DNA of 64,000 bases from Arenimonas oryziterrae DSM 21050 = YC6267 (GCF_000420545.1 NZ_ATVD01000002.1:682001-746000); one strand, 5' to 3'; positions 9,104 through 17,255 are shown, counted from the first letter of the stretch. Made by a program: numbers and translations. The notes: a model not told the origin generated them from the letters alone.

Positions 9104-9987
9104 CGACCGTGCGCAAGCCGCGGCCGTTCATCCAGGTCGATGTGTTCGCCACGCGCGCCGGTGTCGGCAATCCGCTGGCCGTGGTGTTCGATGCCGAAGC
9201 GCTGTCGACCGAGCAGATGCAGGCGATCGCGACCTGGACCAACCTCGCCGAAACCACCTTCGTGCTCGCGCCCACGCACGCGGACGCCGACTACCGCGTG
9301 CGCATCTTCACCACGCAGAAGGAAATCGCCTTCGCCGGCCATCCGAGCATCGGCACGGCGCACGCCGTTCTCGAATCGGGCTGGGCGACGCCACGCGAGG
9401 GCGGTCTCGTGCAAGAGTGCCAGGCAGGCTTGTTGCCGGTGCGCATGGCGATGGCACAAGGCCGGCAATCCTTGTCGGTGCGTGTGCCGCGCTCGCGGAT
9501 CGTGCGGTATGCGGGCGCGGACGATGTGCTGATAGGAAACATCCTGGTGACAACGACGGCAGGACTCACCGCGCCCGCCCTCGTCGAAGGCGGTCGTCGC
9601 TGGTGGCTGGCGGAGCTGGCGACGGAAGCGCAGGTGCGGCAATTCCGTCCGGATCGCGACGCCATCCGCGAGCTGGCCGATGCCACGCAAAGCTTGGGCC
9701 TGTGCCTGTTCGCACGCAGCGGCCAAGACGGCGACACGCTGACTGTGCGCGCCTTTCCCTTGGGCGTAGGTATCGACGAAGACCCGGCCTCGGGCGCGGC
9801 GAACGCCGCGATCGCCGCCTTCCTCGATGAAGCCGGCGCCCTGGCGGCGCTGGGCAATCGCTACCTGGTGAGCCAAGGACGAGAGATCGGTCGCGATGCC
9901 ACGCTGGAATTGCGCGTGGACGAGGAGCACGAGGTCTGGGTCGGCGGCGAGAGCCAGACGCTGATTCGCGGTGAGATGTCCTGGTGA
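9097..9987 (+). CDS. PhzF family isomerase (copy 2)
   Basis: Second PhzF-fold protein, 296 residues, clearly paralogous to the gene just upstream: both share DVFA.R.G.GNPLAVV, WTNL.ET.F, YRVRIFT, FAGHPS.G, LVQEC.AGLLP and the terminal V.QG...W segment. The catalytic Glu is kept (NLAETTF). The ATG at 9097 overlaps the stop of copy 1, so the two are translationally coupled and may form a heteromer or act on related substrates. The C-terminal half has diverged more than the N-terminal half. A strong hairpin follows at 10019-10044. Confidence 0.85.
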   Translation: MVTTVRKPRPFIQVDVFATRAGVGNPLAVVFDAEALSTEQMQAIATWTNLAETTFVLAPTHADADYRVRIFTTQKEIAFAGHPSIGTAHAVLESGWATPREGGLVQECQAGLLPVRMAMAQGRQSLSVRVPRSRIVRYAGADDVLIGNILVTTTAGLTAPALVEGGRRWWLAELATEAQVRQFRPDRDAIRELADATQSLGLCLFARSGQDGDTLTVRAFPLGVGIDEDPASGAANAAIAAFLDEAGALAALGNRYLVSQGREIGRDATLELRVDEEHEVWVGGESQTLIRGEMSW

Positions 9988-10013
9988 CCTTCGCGCCCAG
10001 GCATTGCGGCGAG

Positions 10014-10044
10014 AAAAAAAGAAGGGGCCTTTCGGCCCCTTCTT
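10014..10044 (-). terminator. intrinsic terminator between convergent genes
   Basis: An 11-base-pair stem (10019-10029 with 10034-10044) closes a TTTC loop and is flanked on the left by seven A residues (10014-10020). Read on the minus strand this is a GC-rich hairpin followed by a T7 tract, ending the glycine-zipper gene. On the plus strand the trailing sequence CTTGTTT is only moderately T-rich, so it may terminate the PhzF pair less efficiently. Confidence 0.85.
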
Positions 10045-10069
10045 GTTTAACACGCAGTGCGGTCAGCGA

Positions 10070-10762
10070 TCAGTAGCGGGTCGCGACGTGCGCTTCGTCG
10101 GTCGGACGGACATTCACTTCCACGCGCAGGGTCTTGCCCGGGTGGTAGGCGGTCGTGGTGTGGTAGGTCTGACCGGCATAACGATAGGTCACGTTGTAGC
10201 CGACGACGCGCTGCTCGCTCTGGTAGCCGTCGCTGACGGTCCGGCAACGCTGCACCGTGCCGCCATTGTTGTAACCGTCGTTGTAGCCGTAGCGACTATC
10301 GCGCGGACGATCATTGCCGCGGGCGACGTTGTTGCCGATCGCGCCGCCGATGACGGCACCGGCGATCGTAGCGGCCTTGCGGCCGTCGCCTTTGCCGGCC
10401 TGGTTGCCGAGCGCGCCACCGATGATGGCGCCGAGCACGGTGCCGCCCATATTGTTGCGGGTCTGGCCGGTGTTGCCGTAGCCGCGGTTGTCATAACCAC
10501 GATTGTCGTAGCCACGGTTGTCGTAACCGGAGTTGCCGCGCGCCGGCTCGTTCCAGCATTCCTGACGCTGGGTCGGGCGATCCTGCTCGATGATCGGCGA
10601 GACATTGGTGACCTGCGCGACGTCGTAGCGGGGGCCGTCTTCGTTGTACGCGGAACGATAGTCCGAGTCGTAGCGGGAGTCGTTGTAGCGGTCGTCGGCG
10701 AAGGCGCTGCCCGAAGCAGCAACCAGGGCAAGGGCGAGCGTAGAGACTGCAAGGCGATTCAT
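10070..10762 (-). CDS. glycine-zipper 2TM (17-kDa surface antigen-like) protein
   Basis: A 230-residue exported envelope protein. It has a signal peptide (MNRLAVSTLALALVAASGSAFA), a Tyr/Asp/Arg/Asn-rich low-complexity segment, then a glycine-zipper region with two related halves (GAIIGGALGNQAGKG and GAVIGGAIGNNVARG) of the Rickettsia 17-kDa antigen type, and a C-terminal beta-rich part ending in VATRY. Start ATG 10762 has GGAG about ten bases upstream. A 15-base tandem repeat within the gene encodes GYDNR repeats. Such proteins associate with the outer membrane; no specific role is known. Confidence 0.8.
   Translation of the reverse strand: MNRLAVSTLALALVAASGSAFADDRYNDSRYDSDYRSAYNEDGPRYDVAQVTNVSPIIEQDRPTQRQECWNEPARGNSGYDNRGYDNRGYDNRGYGNTGQTRNNMGGTVLGAIIGGALGNQAGKGDGRKAATIAGAVIGGAIGNNVARGNDRPRDSRYGYNDGYNNGGTVQRCRTVSDGYQSEQRVVGYNVTYRYAGQTYHTTTAYHPGKTLRVEVNVRPTDEAHVATRY
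10482..10528. repeat. three 15-bp tandem repeats encoding GYDNR units
   Basis: On the plus strand GGTTGTCATAACCAC and close variants recur with a 15-base period, three units in all. They lie inside the glycine-zipper gene and encode successive Gly-Tyr-Asp-Asn-Arg pentapeptides. The period is a multiple of three, so gain or loss of a unit keeps the frame. Confidence 0.75.
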
Positions 10763-10827
10763 GAGGAAGGCTCCAAGCGCCGGAGTGGCGCGACCCGAAC
10801 AGTACGTACGCGGATGGCAACGCCGGC

Positions 10828-11520
10828 TTAATTGCTTCGGCGCTGTATGCATTCGTTCAGTAGGCCGACAGTCTGCTGCGCCGCGTCTGCGGCCTGCCGG
10901 CCGAGCAGCGGGCCGACATGGCTGGCTTCGGGCAGGAAAATCGTCGTCGCCGCAAACGCCTGCGCCAGCTCACGGGAGAGTTCGGCCGGCACGTCTTCGT
11001 CGCGCCCCGATACGATTATTCCGACCGGACAGGAGGGTTTCTCGATCGCGATGCCGGCCAGCGCAGCGTTCATCACCGCGCCCGATTCGTCGCGCCAGTG
11101 CCGGAAAGCGAACAGGCAGGCGGCTTCGTCCGCATCAAACAGACTGCGTCGTGTTCCGGCCAGGCTGGCGCCGGATCGCCAGGGAATCCGAGCCGGATAC
11201 GGCGCGCGCACCGGCAGACGCGAATGCCAGGGCGCCGGCGGCAAGGGATTAATGAGGATCAGCGCATCCGCCAACCCGGCATTCATCGCCACCAGCAAGC
11301 CGCCAAGGCTGGCGCCGACCAGAACACGCGGCGACGGCAACGCCAGCACGGCCTCGCGCACTTGCACGGCGTAATCCTGCAGCGTGGTCGCTTCCAGTCC
11401 GGCCGATACCGGCTGCAGATCCGGCGCGGACACCCGAAAGCCCTGCGCGATGAAAACGCGCCGCCAGATCTGCCATTCCCAGCCACCGCCGCCCGCGCCG
11501 TGCACCAGCAACGCATTCAC
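10828..11520 (-). CDS. alpha/beta hydrolase
   Basis: A small cytoplasmic alpha/beta-fold hydrolase of 230 residues with no signal peptide. The oxyanion-hole His-Gly lies at LLVHGAGGGGWEW near the N-terminus. The nucleophile elbow is VGASLGG (Ser about 89), a probable acid lies in SGRDEDVPAE, and the catalytic His is in EASHVGPLL. Its ATG is one base from the end of the osmC gene, so the two are co-transcribed. The substrate cannot be inferred. Confidence 0.8.
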   Translation of the reverse strand: MNALLVHGAGGGGWEWQIWRRVFIAQGFRVSAPDLQPVSAGLEATTLQDYAVQVREAVLALPSPRVLVGASLGGLLVAMNAGLADALILINPLPPAPWHSRLPVRAPYPARIPWRSGASLAGTRRSLFDADEAACLFAFRHWRDESGAVMNAALAGIAIEKPSCPVGIIVSGRDEDVPAELSRELAQAFAATTIFLPEASHVGPLLGRQAADAAQQTVGLLNECIQRRSN

Positions 11521-11521
11521 G

Positions 11522-11950
11522 TCAGACCAGCGTCGCCGTCATCGTCACCGGAATCGCCAGCGCCTTGGAAATCACGCAATTTTCCTTCGCGGTGTCGGCG
11601 ATCGTGGCGAACTCGGCCGCGCTCACGCCGGGCACCGTCGCGCTGACGGTCAAATGCACGCCGACCGCATGCGGGCCGGGACTGGTTTCCATCAGCACCT
11701 CGGCGCGCGTGTCGATGCGCGTGGCCACGTGTCCGGCGTTCTGCAGGATGAAGCCCAGCGCCATCGAAAAGCAGCCCGCATGCGCAGCGGCCAGCAATTC
11801 CTCGGGGTTGGTGCCCTTCTCCTCGCCGAAGCGGGTGTTGAAGGAATAGTTCTGTTCGGCGAACAAGCCGCTCTGGGGCGTGCTCATCGCGCCCTTGCCG
11901 GTTTTCAGATCGCCTTGCCAATGCGCCGTCGCAAATCGCTTGAAGCCCAT
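11522..11950 (-). CDS. osmC: OsmC family peroxiredoxin-like protein
   Basis: A thiol-dependent organic hydroperoxide reductase of the OsmC/Ohr family, 142 residues. The resolving Cys lies in AAAHAGCFSMAL and the second conserved Cys in AKENCVISKAL, the OsmC spacing. A clear AAGGAG ribosome site precedes ATG 11950, and CATAAT (complement of 11980-11985) is a plausible -10. The hydrolase gene follows immediately. OsmC proteins are usually induced by osmotic or oxidative stress; the sequence itself shows no regulator site. Confidence 0.88.
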   Translation of the reverse strand: MGFKRFATAHWQGDLKTGKGAMSTPQSGLFAEQNYSFNTRFGEEKGTNPEELLAAAHAGCFSMALGFILQNAGHVATRIDTRAEVLMETSPGPHAVGVHLTVSATVPGVSAAEFATIADTAKENCVISKALAIPVTMTATLV

Positions 11951-11979
11951 GTCGCTCTCCTTGCCCGAGGTGGATGGGC

Positions 11980-11985
11980 ATTATG
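11980..11985 (-). promoter_or_regulatory. candidate -10 (CATAAT) for osmC
   Basis: On the minus strand CATAAT matches the -10 consensus at five positions and would give a leader of about 25 bases containing AAGGAG. The -35 region falls in a GC-rich hairpin (11999-12021) and shows no consensus match. Confidence 0.35.
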
Positions 11986-11998
11986 CGACGGGCGGGCG

Positions 11999-12120
11999 GC
12001 GGCCGTATTTCAGACGGCCGCGGCAGAACGGCCGCGCCAGGACGCCCTGCGGCGAGTGCGGCTTGACCGGGCCGGGAAGCGGAGCGAGGCTAGGCATCCC
12101 CGGGGTCACCGGGGACCCCG
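11999..12120. other. two GC-rich hairpins in the osmC/EF-G2 spacer
   Basis: The 265-base divergent spacer holds two inverted repeats: GCGGCCGT/ACGGCCGC (11999-12006 and 12014-12021, seven-base loop) and CGGGGTC/GACCCCG (12101-12107 and 12114-12120, six-base loop). Neither has a T tract, so they are not typical terminators. They could be leader structures of the EF-G2 transcript or protein sites; I cannot decide. Nothing else recognisable lies in the spacer. Confidence 0.35.
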
Positions 12121-12215
12121 CCATGACCGCCCGCCGAGCGAACCGCTCGGTCGGTATCGCTCCCCACGCGGACGACCATGACGGCCTCAGCCACCCGAAC
12201 CGGGAGAGGTCCGTT

Positions 12216-14264
12216 ATGTCGTATTCCACAGAGCAAATCAGGAATGTGGCCCTCGCAGGCCACTCCGGCGCCGGCAAAACAACATTGTTCGAAGCCCTGC
12301 TGCATGCCGGCGGCGCAATCCAGACGGCAGGCAGCGTCGAACGCGGGACCACGGTCTCCGATTTCGACCCGATGGAAAAGACCCGCGTGCATTCGCTGAA
12401 CACCGCGATCGCGAGCATCGACCACGCCGGCATCCACATCAATCTCATCGACACGCCCGGATACGCGGATTTTCGTGGCCCAACCCTGTCGGCGTTCTCG
12501 GCCGTGGAAACGGTGTGCATCGTCGTCAATGCCAGCCTCGGCATCGAATACGGCACGCGCCGCATGATGGAAGTGGCGAAAGCGCGCAATCTTTGCCGCG
12601 TGATCGTCGTCAACAAGATCGACGCCGAGCCCGGCAAACTGCTGACGCTGATCGAACAGCTGCGCGAGGAATTCGGCAGCGAATGCTTGCCGATGAACCT
12701 GCCGGTCGATGGCGGCAAGTCGGTGGTGGATTGTTTCTTCAATCCCGCCGGCGACTCCGATCTGGGCGCGATCGCCGATCGCCACCAGAAGATCATCGAT
12801 CAGGTCGTCGAGGTCAATGAAACGGTCATGGACCACTATCTCGAAGGCGGCGAAGCCGGCGTGTCGGGCAGCGAACTGCACGAGGCGTTCGAGCAGTCCC
12901 TGCGCGAAGGCCATCTGGTGCCGATCTGTTTCGTGTCCGCGCGTACCGGTGCGGGCGTGAAGGAACTGCTCGACCTGACCGAACGCCTGTTCCCCAATCC
13001 GCTCGAAGGCAACTCGCCGCCCTTCATCAAGGGCCGCGGCGACCAAGCCGAGGCCATCATCGCCAAACCCGAGGCGAAGGCGCACGTGATCGCGGACGTG
13101 TTCAAGATCGTCAACGATCCCTTCGTCGGCAAGCTCGGTGTGTTCCGCATCTTCCAGGGCACGGTGAAACGCGACACCCAGTTGCTGATCGACGATGGCC
13201 GCAAGCCCTTCAAGGTCGGCCATTTGTTCAAGCTCAAGGGCAAGGATCACGTCGAGATCGAGCAGGCCATTCCCGGCGACATCGCCGCCGTCGCGAAGAT
13301 TGACGAAATCCATTTCGACGCCGTGCTGCACGATTCTCACGATGAAGACGAGATCCATCTCAAGCCGATCGAATTTCCCAAGCCCATGTTCGGCCTCGCG
13401 ATCGAAGCGGCGACCCGCGGCCAGGAGCAGAAACTCTCGCTGGCCCTGCACAAACTGGCCGAAGAGGATCCCGGCTTCCACGTCGAACACAATCCCGAAC
13501 TCAACGAGACGGTGATCCGCGGCCTGGGCGAGCTGCATCTGCGCGTGATGATCGAGCGCATGAAGGAACGCTACGGCGTGGAAGTGAAATCGCGCCCGCC
13601 GCGCATCGCTTACCGCGAGACGATCGCCGCCAAGGCCGAGGGCCATCACCGGCACAAGAAACAGACCGGTGGCGCGGGACAATTCGGCGAAGTGTTCCTG
13701 AAGATCGAACCGCTCGAGCGCGGCACCGGTTTCGAGTTCGTCGATGCGGTCAAGGGCGGCACGATTCCCGGCCAGTTCATGCCGGCGATCGAAAAAGGCG
13801 TGCGCCAGGTCCTGCTCGGCGGCGCCGTGGCCGGCTACCAGCTGCAAGATGTCCGCGTGATCGTCTACGACGGCAAGTACCACACCGTCGACTCCAAGGA
13901 AGTCGCCTTCGTCGCGGCCGGCAAGAAGGCCTTTCTCGATGCGATCGCGAAGGCGCAGCCGCAGATCCTGGAACCGATCGTCGACCTCGCCGTCACCGCG
14001 CCGGAAGCGCATATGGGCGACATCACCGGCGGTCTCGCGGCCAAGCGCGCACGCATCAACGGCACCGACTCCATGCGCGACGGCGAAATCGTCATCAAGG
14101 CCCAGGTCCCTTTGTCCGAACTGACCGACTACGCCGCCGAACTCAAGGGCGCGACCGCCGGACGCGGCCGCTACGACCTCGAGTTCAGCCACTACGAACC
14201 GGTGCCGGGCAATGTGCAGCGACAACTGGTCGAGGCCTACAAACCGCATGCGGACGAGGATTGA
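12216..14264 (+). CDS. elongation factor G-like GTPase (EF-G2)
   Basis: A translational GTPase paralogue of EF-G, 682 residues, slightly shorter than canonical FusA (about 700). Domain I has the P-loop AGHSGAGKTTL (canonical EF-G has AHIDAGKTT), switch II DTPGYADF, and NKID. Later domains show FKIVNDPFVGKLGVFRI, GLGELHLRV and KQTGGAGQFGEVFLKIEPL. The switch II His that supports GTP hydrolysis in canonical EF-G is Tyr here, as in known EF-G2 proteins. GGGAGAGG at 12202-12209 precedes ATG 12216. It stands alone, away from str-operon genes, so it is not the main elongation factor. Its cellular role in this family is unsettled. Confidence 0.88.
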   Translation: MSYSTEQIRNVALAGHSGAGKTTLFEALLHAGGAIQTAGSVERGTTVSDFDPMEKTRVHSLNTAIASIDHAGIHINLIDTPGYADFRGPTLSAFSAVETVCIVVNASLGIEYGTRRMMEVAKARNLCRVIVVNKIDAEPGKLLTLIEQLREEFGSECLPMNLPVDGGKSVVDCFFNPAGDSDLGAIADRHQKIIDQVVEVNETVMDHYLEGGEAGVSGSELHEAFEQSLREGHLVPICFVSARTGAGVKELLDLTERLFPNPLEGNSPPFIKGRGDQAEAIIAKPEAKAHVIADVFKIVNDPFVGKLGVFRIFQGTVKRDTQLLIDDGRKPFKVGHLFKLKGKDHVEIEQAIPGDIAAVAKIDEIHFDAVLHDSHDEDEIHLKPIEFPKPMFGLAIEAATRGQEQKLSLALHKLAEEDPGFHVEHNPELNETVIRGLGELHLRVMIERMKERYGVEVKSRPPRIAYRETIAAKAEGHHRHKKQTGGAGQFGEVFLKIEPLERGTGFEFVDAVKGGTIPGQFMPAIEKGVRQVLLGGAVAGYQLQDVRVIVYDGKYHTVDSKEVAFVAAGKKAFLDAIAKAQPQILEPIVDLAVTAPEAHMGDITGGLAAKRARINGTDSMRDGEIVIKAQVPLSELTDYAAELKGATAGRGRYDLEFSHYEPVPGNVQRQLVEAYKPHADED

Positions 14265-14288
14265 TCCGCGTCGAAACGGAGTTCGTGC

Positions 14289-14687
14289 ATGTTCGATCAC
14301 ATCGGCATCGTCACCCGCGATCGCAGCCTGAGCCTGCGCTTCTACCAGGCCTGTCTGCCGCCGCTGGGGTATGTGGAGACCGAGTCGCAGGAAGGCGCCT
14401 CGGTCTTCGGCGGACCGGCGGGCCGGCCGTTCCTGTGGATCGGCACGCGACGCCCCGCGTTCTGGAAGGACGAACACGCCGCCGGCACGAGTCCGATCCA
14501 CCTGTGCCTCGCAGCGCCGAACAAGGAAGCGGTCGACGCCTTCCACCACGCCGCACTGGGCGAAGGCGGCACCGACAACGGCGCGCCCGGCTATCGCGGC
14601 GACGGCCGTACCTATTACGCGGCCTTCGTGCTCGACCCCGACGGCAACAACATCGAAGCGGCGTATCGCACTCCCGGCACGGGGTGA
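14289..14687 (+). CDS. VOC (glyoxalase/bleomycin-resistance fold) protein
   Basis: A single-domain vicinal-oxygen-chelate protein of 132 residues. Possible metal ligands are His4 in FDHIGIVT, His in SPIHLCL and a C-terminal Glu in DPDGNNIEAAY. The paired beta-alpha-beta-beta-beta layout and the Y/FxxDPDGNxIE signature are typical. It starts 25 bases after the EF-G2 stop and may be read from the same transcript. Function is unassigned: members include dioxygenases, resistance proteins and isomerases. Confidence 0.8.
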   Translation: MFDHIGIVTRDRSLSLRFYQACLPPLGYVETESQEGASVFGGPAGRPFLWIGTRRPAFWKDEHAAGTSPIHLCLAAPNKEAVDAFHHAALGEGGTDNGAPGYRGDGRTYYAAFVLDPDGNNIEAAYRTPGTG

Positions 14688-14768
14688 TCGGCGGCGCGGG
14701 CGGGACTGCGAACTCGCGGGCCGCTCGTGTACGCTGGCCGCGCCCTCCCCGACCGATCCCACCGCCCC

Positions 14769-15329
14769 ATGAAACAGTTCGCCATCGTTTTCAGCGCTGT
14801 CCTGATTGCCATGCTGCTGTCCCTGTTGGCCTACGACCAATTCATCGTCAAGCCACGTACCGAAGCCGCAGTGCAATCGGCATCGGTGGACCTGTCGACG
14901 ACGCGCGAACAGGCACAGGCGATCGCCGCCGATCTCGATGCATCGGTGAAGAAGAGCGTCGCCGATTCGCAAGAAGCGATGCAGGCGCAGGCGAGCGAAG
15001 CCGATCGTCGTCGCCTCGCGGTCGATGCGCTGATGCGCGCGCAGATGTTTCGCGTCGCGCTGACTGAGTACTACCAGACCAATGGCGAGTGGCCGGCGAA
15101 TGCGCAGCAAGCCGGTCTCGAAAGTGCCAGTGCGTATGCCGGTGGCGCGGTCACCGGTATCGAGGTCGGCGCGCATGGCGTGGTGATCATCAAGATCAAC
15201 AACGCCTTTACGCCCGCCAGCCAGATCGTGTTCGAGCCCAAGACCCATGCCACTGGCATGGTCGACTGGCGCTGCAGCGTGCAAGGGTCGGACGAATTGC
15301 GTCGTTACCTGCTGGCCTGCAAAGGCTGA
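14769..15329 (+). CDS. membrane-anchored protein with pilin-like C-terminal domain
   Basis: A 186-residue protein with one N-terminal transmembrane helix (about residues 5-22), a helical Ala/Gln-rich probable coiled coil to about residue 90, and a C-terminal domain resembling the globular part of type IV pilins (QMFRVALTEYYQTNGEWPAN, WRCSVQGSDELRRYLLAC). Two Cys near the C-terminus (in DWRCS and LLACKG) match the disulfide loop of PilA-type pilins. There is no type III prepilin cleavage site (no Gly-Phe-Thr-Leu-Ile-Glu motif), so it is not a classical prepilin. No pilus genes are nearby. Function unknown. Confidence 0.6.
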   Translation: MKQFAIVFSAVLIAMLLSLLAYDQFIVKPRTEAAVQSASVDLSTTREQAQAIAADLDASVKKSVADSQEAMQAQASEADRRRLAVDALMRAQMFRVALTEYYQTNGEWPANAQQAGLESASAYAGGAVTGIEVGAHGVVIIKINNAFTPASQIVFEPKTHATGMVDWRCSVQGSDELRRYLLACKG

Positions 15330-15337
15330 AGCGGCGC

Positions 15338-15343
15338 TATGCT
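15338..15343 (+). promoter_or_regulatory. candidate -10 (TATGCT) upstream of the lipoprotein gene
   Basis: TATGCT matches the -10 consensus at four of six positions and lies 30 bases before the lipoprotein ATG, in the 43-base gap after the preceding stop codon. No clear -35 is seen. Confidence 0.3.
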
Positions 15344-15372
15344 GATGCCCTGCCCCTAGCCTGGACCCGGAC

Positions 15373-16071
15373 ATGAACCCTCGTTTCGCAGCGATCCTCC
15401 TGACGACCGCGGCCCTTGCGCTCGCGGCCTGCCAACCGGACAAGCCCGCCGAAGAACCTGCGAAACCAACCGAGCCGACCGTGGGCACGACAGACGCGAG
15501 CGTCATTCCCGCAGCGAACGCCGCGGCGACGTCGGAACCGTTGCGGCTGGACAAGGTCGCGACGCCGAAAGACACGCTGGACACGCTGCGCGCGCGCTTC
15601 GGCGCGGACAACGTCGTCGCCGGCAAGGTGCCGGGCGCGGAAGGCGAGGAATTCGACGGCTGGATCCTGTATCCGACCGACGAGAGCAAGCGCGTCTACA
15701 TCTATCTCGACGACAAAGGCCAGCCGGAAGTGCTGCGCATCCTGGATCAGACCTCGACCTGGCAACGCAGCGACGGCATCCGCATGGATCTGGACTTGAA
15801 CGAACTGGCCAAGCGCAACGGCAAGCCGATCGAATTCAGCGGCTTCGGCTGGGACTACGGCGGCAACATCACCAGTTGGGGCGATGGCGCGATGGACAAG
15901 CAGCTCGTCGACGGCGGCTTCGGACTGTGCCCGCCGGAATTCGAGAACGACGAATGGCCCAAGGGTTACCCGGAAGGCGAAGGCACGTTCTCGTCGACCC
16001 TGCCGATCGTGCAGCAGTTTCCGCCAGTGGTCTGCACCTTCGCGGTCATCGTCGGAGAAAACGCGCCCTGA
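15373..16071 (+). CDS. lipoprotein of unknown function
   Basis: A 232-residue lipoprotein: a signal peptide ends in the lipobox LAAC (Cys at about residue 20), followed by a Pro/Glu/Thr/Ala-rich linker (residues 21-55) and a soluble domain with FDGWILYPTD and YIYLDDKG. The residue after the lipidated Cys is Gln, which does not signal inner-membrane retention under the +2 rule, so outer-membrane sorting is likely. The C-terminal half has two Cys (LCPPEF and VVCTF) that may pair. I do not recognise the domain. Confidence 0.7.
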   Translation: MNPRFAAILLTTAALALAACQPDKPAEEPAKPTEPTVGTTDASVIPAANAAATSEPLRLDKVATPKDTLDTLRARFGADNVVAGKVPGAEGEEFDGWILYPTDESKRVYIYLDDKGQPEVLRILDQTSTWQRSDGIRMDLDLNELAKRNGKPIEFSGFGWDYGGNITSWGDGAMDKQLVDGGFGLCPPEFENDEWPKGYPEGEGTFSSTLPIVQQFPPVVCTFAVIVGENAP

Positions 16072-16095
16072 GCGGCGCGTCGGCGGAGACAGGCG

Positions 16096-16377
16096 ATGGC
16101 GAAGGCGCGAAACGCCGCCGAGGCGAAACGGCTGGAACAACTCCCGAACGTCGGCCCATCCATCGCCGGTGACCTGCGCGCGCTCGGCATTTCGGAACCG
16201 GCGCAACTGATCGGACTCGATCCTTACGCCCTGTACGAGCGCAGCAACGCGCTCGTCGGCGTCCGTCAGGACCCCTGCGTGTGCGACACGTTCATCGCGG
16301 CGGTGCGCTTCATGGAAGGCAGCCCACCGCATCCGTGGTGGCATTACACCGAAGAGCGGAAGAAAAAGCTGCGCTAA
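16096..16377 (+). CDS. helix-hairpin-helix protein, Cdd1/pathogenicity-locus family
   Basis: A 93-residue protein with one helix-hairpin-helix (LEQLPNVGPSIAGDLRALGI, residues 13-32) followed by the conserved segment RQDPCVCDTF...AVRFMEG and PWWHYTEERK. This matches the small Cdd1-type family often annotated as mitomycin resistance or pathogenicity-locus protein. DNA binding is plausible from the HhH but unproven. Its TAA stop interlocks with the TAG stop of the convergent LysR gene. Confidence 0.75.
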   Translation: MAKARNAAEAKRLEQLPNVGPSIAGDLRALGISEPAQLIGLDPYALYERSNALVGVRQDPCVCDTFIAAVRFMEGSPPHPWWHYTEERKKKLR

Positions 16378-17255
16378 GCGGTAGCGTCGTCCAGCCGGAT
16401 CGACGTGCGCAGGAAATCGAAAAACGCCTTGACCCGACGCAGATGCCGCACGTCTGGATGGGTGAGCGCCCAAAGATCGACGCCAAGATCGTCGACCGCT
16501 CCGCTCAGATTGACGATGCCCGGCCGCGCTTGCAGCAGGAACGCCGGCGCCACGCCGATCGCCTGCCCGTGTTCGACCAGATCGGCAATCGAGAGAATGC
16601 TGTTGCACCGGAAGCGCGGCACGACGCCGGGAAATTTGCTGCGCCGCCATTTCGCCGACGGGTGTTCGGCGAGCGAATCGTCCGGCGCGGCCCAGTCCAT
16701 CTGCGCGGGAATGCGATAGGACGGATTCGCGTCCAGGTACGCCTGGCTGGCCCACAACGCCGACGCGATGCGCCCGAGTTTCGCGCCGACCAGATGCTCG
16801 GGCGGTTTCATCGACGGGCGAATCGCGATGTCGGCATCGCGCCGGCTAAGGCTCGCGACCTGGTTGGTGGCGACCAGTTCGAGTTCGACCTGCGGATGCG
16901 CCTGCACGAACACCGGCAGCACCGGCAGCAACAAGCCCTTGAGAATCGTGTCGGTCGTGGTGATGCGCAGCAGACCCGCCATCGGCCGGTCGTCGGCATT
17001 GAGCAGTTCACGCGCCTGCTCGACCTGGGCTTCGACCGCCTCGCCGCGACGCGCGAGCTCCAGCGCGAGCTCGTTCGGGACCATGCCATCGCGGCGGCGC
17101 TCGAACAGGGTCTGGCGCAATTCCTTTTCCAGACGCTGGATCGCGCGGAACACCGTCGAGGTATCGACCTGCAGACGTCGCGCCCCCTCGGCAAGGGTGC
17201 GGCCGCGCACCAGGGCGAGCACGAGCTCCAGATCCCGCGAACCGATCTGACCCAT
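16374..17255 (-). CDS. LysR family transcriptional regulator
   Basis: LysR-type regulator, 293 residues from ATG 17255. The N-terminal winged HTH (LELVLALVRGRTLAEGARRL, VDTSTVFRAIQRLEKEL) is followed by a periplasmic-binding-protein-like effector domain starting near GLLRITTTDTIL. ATG 17315 is also in frame and would add a 20-residue Ser/Thr/Lys/Ala-rich tail; I prefer 17255 because LysR HTHs normally begin within a few residues of the N-terminus. It is divergent from doxX and the interrupted GST gene, which are its likely targets. A CATTTC-N17-GAAATG inverted repeat lies in the spacer. Confidence 0.85.
   Translation of the reverse strand: MGQIGSRDLELVLALVRGRTLAEGARRLQVDTSTVFRAIQRLEKELRQTLFERRRDGMVPNELALELARRGEAVEAQVEQARELLNADDRPMAGLLRITTTDTILKGLLLPVLPVFVQAHPQVELELVATNQVASLSRRDADIAIRPSMKPPEHLVGAKLGRIASALWASQAYLDANPSYRIPAQMDWAAPDDSLAEHPSAKWRRSKFPGVVPRFRCNSILSIADLVEHGQAIGVAPAFLLQARPGIVNLSGAVDDLGVDLWALTHPDVRHLRRVKAFFDFLRTSIRLDDATA

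Noticed and set aside
8225-9987. PhzF pair taken as a phenazine cluster
   Set aside because: No phzA/B/C/D/E/G-like genes are present; stand-alone PhzF proteins are widespread.
12090-15689. A 1199-codon open frame on the minus strand across the EF-G2 gene
   Set aside because: It lies antisense to clear coding sequence (EF-G2, VOC, pilin-like genes), has the composition of a high-GC shadow frame, and shows no domain.
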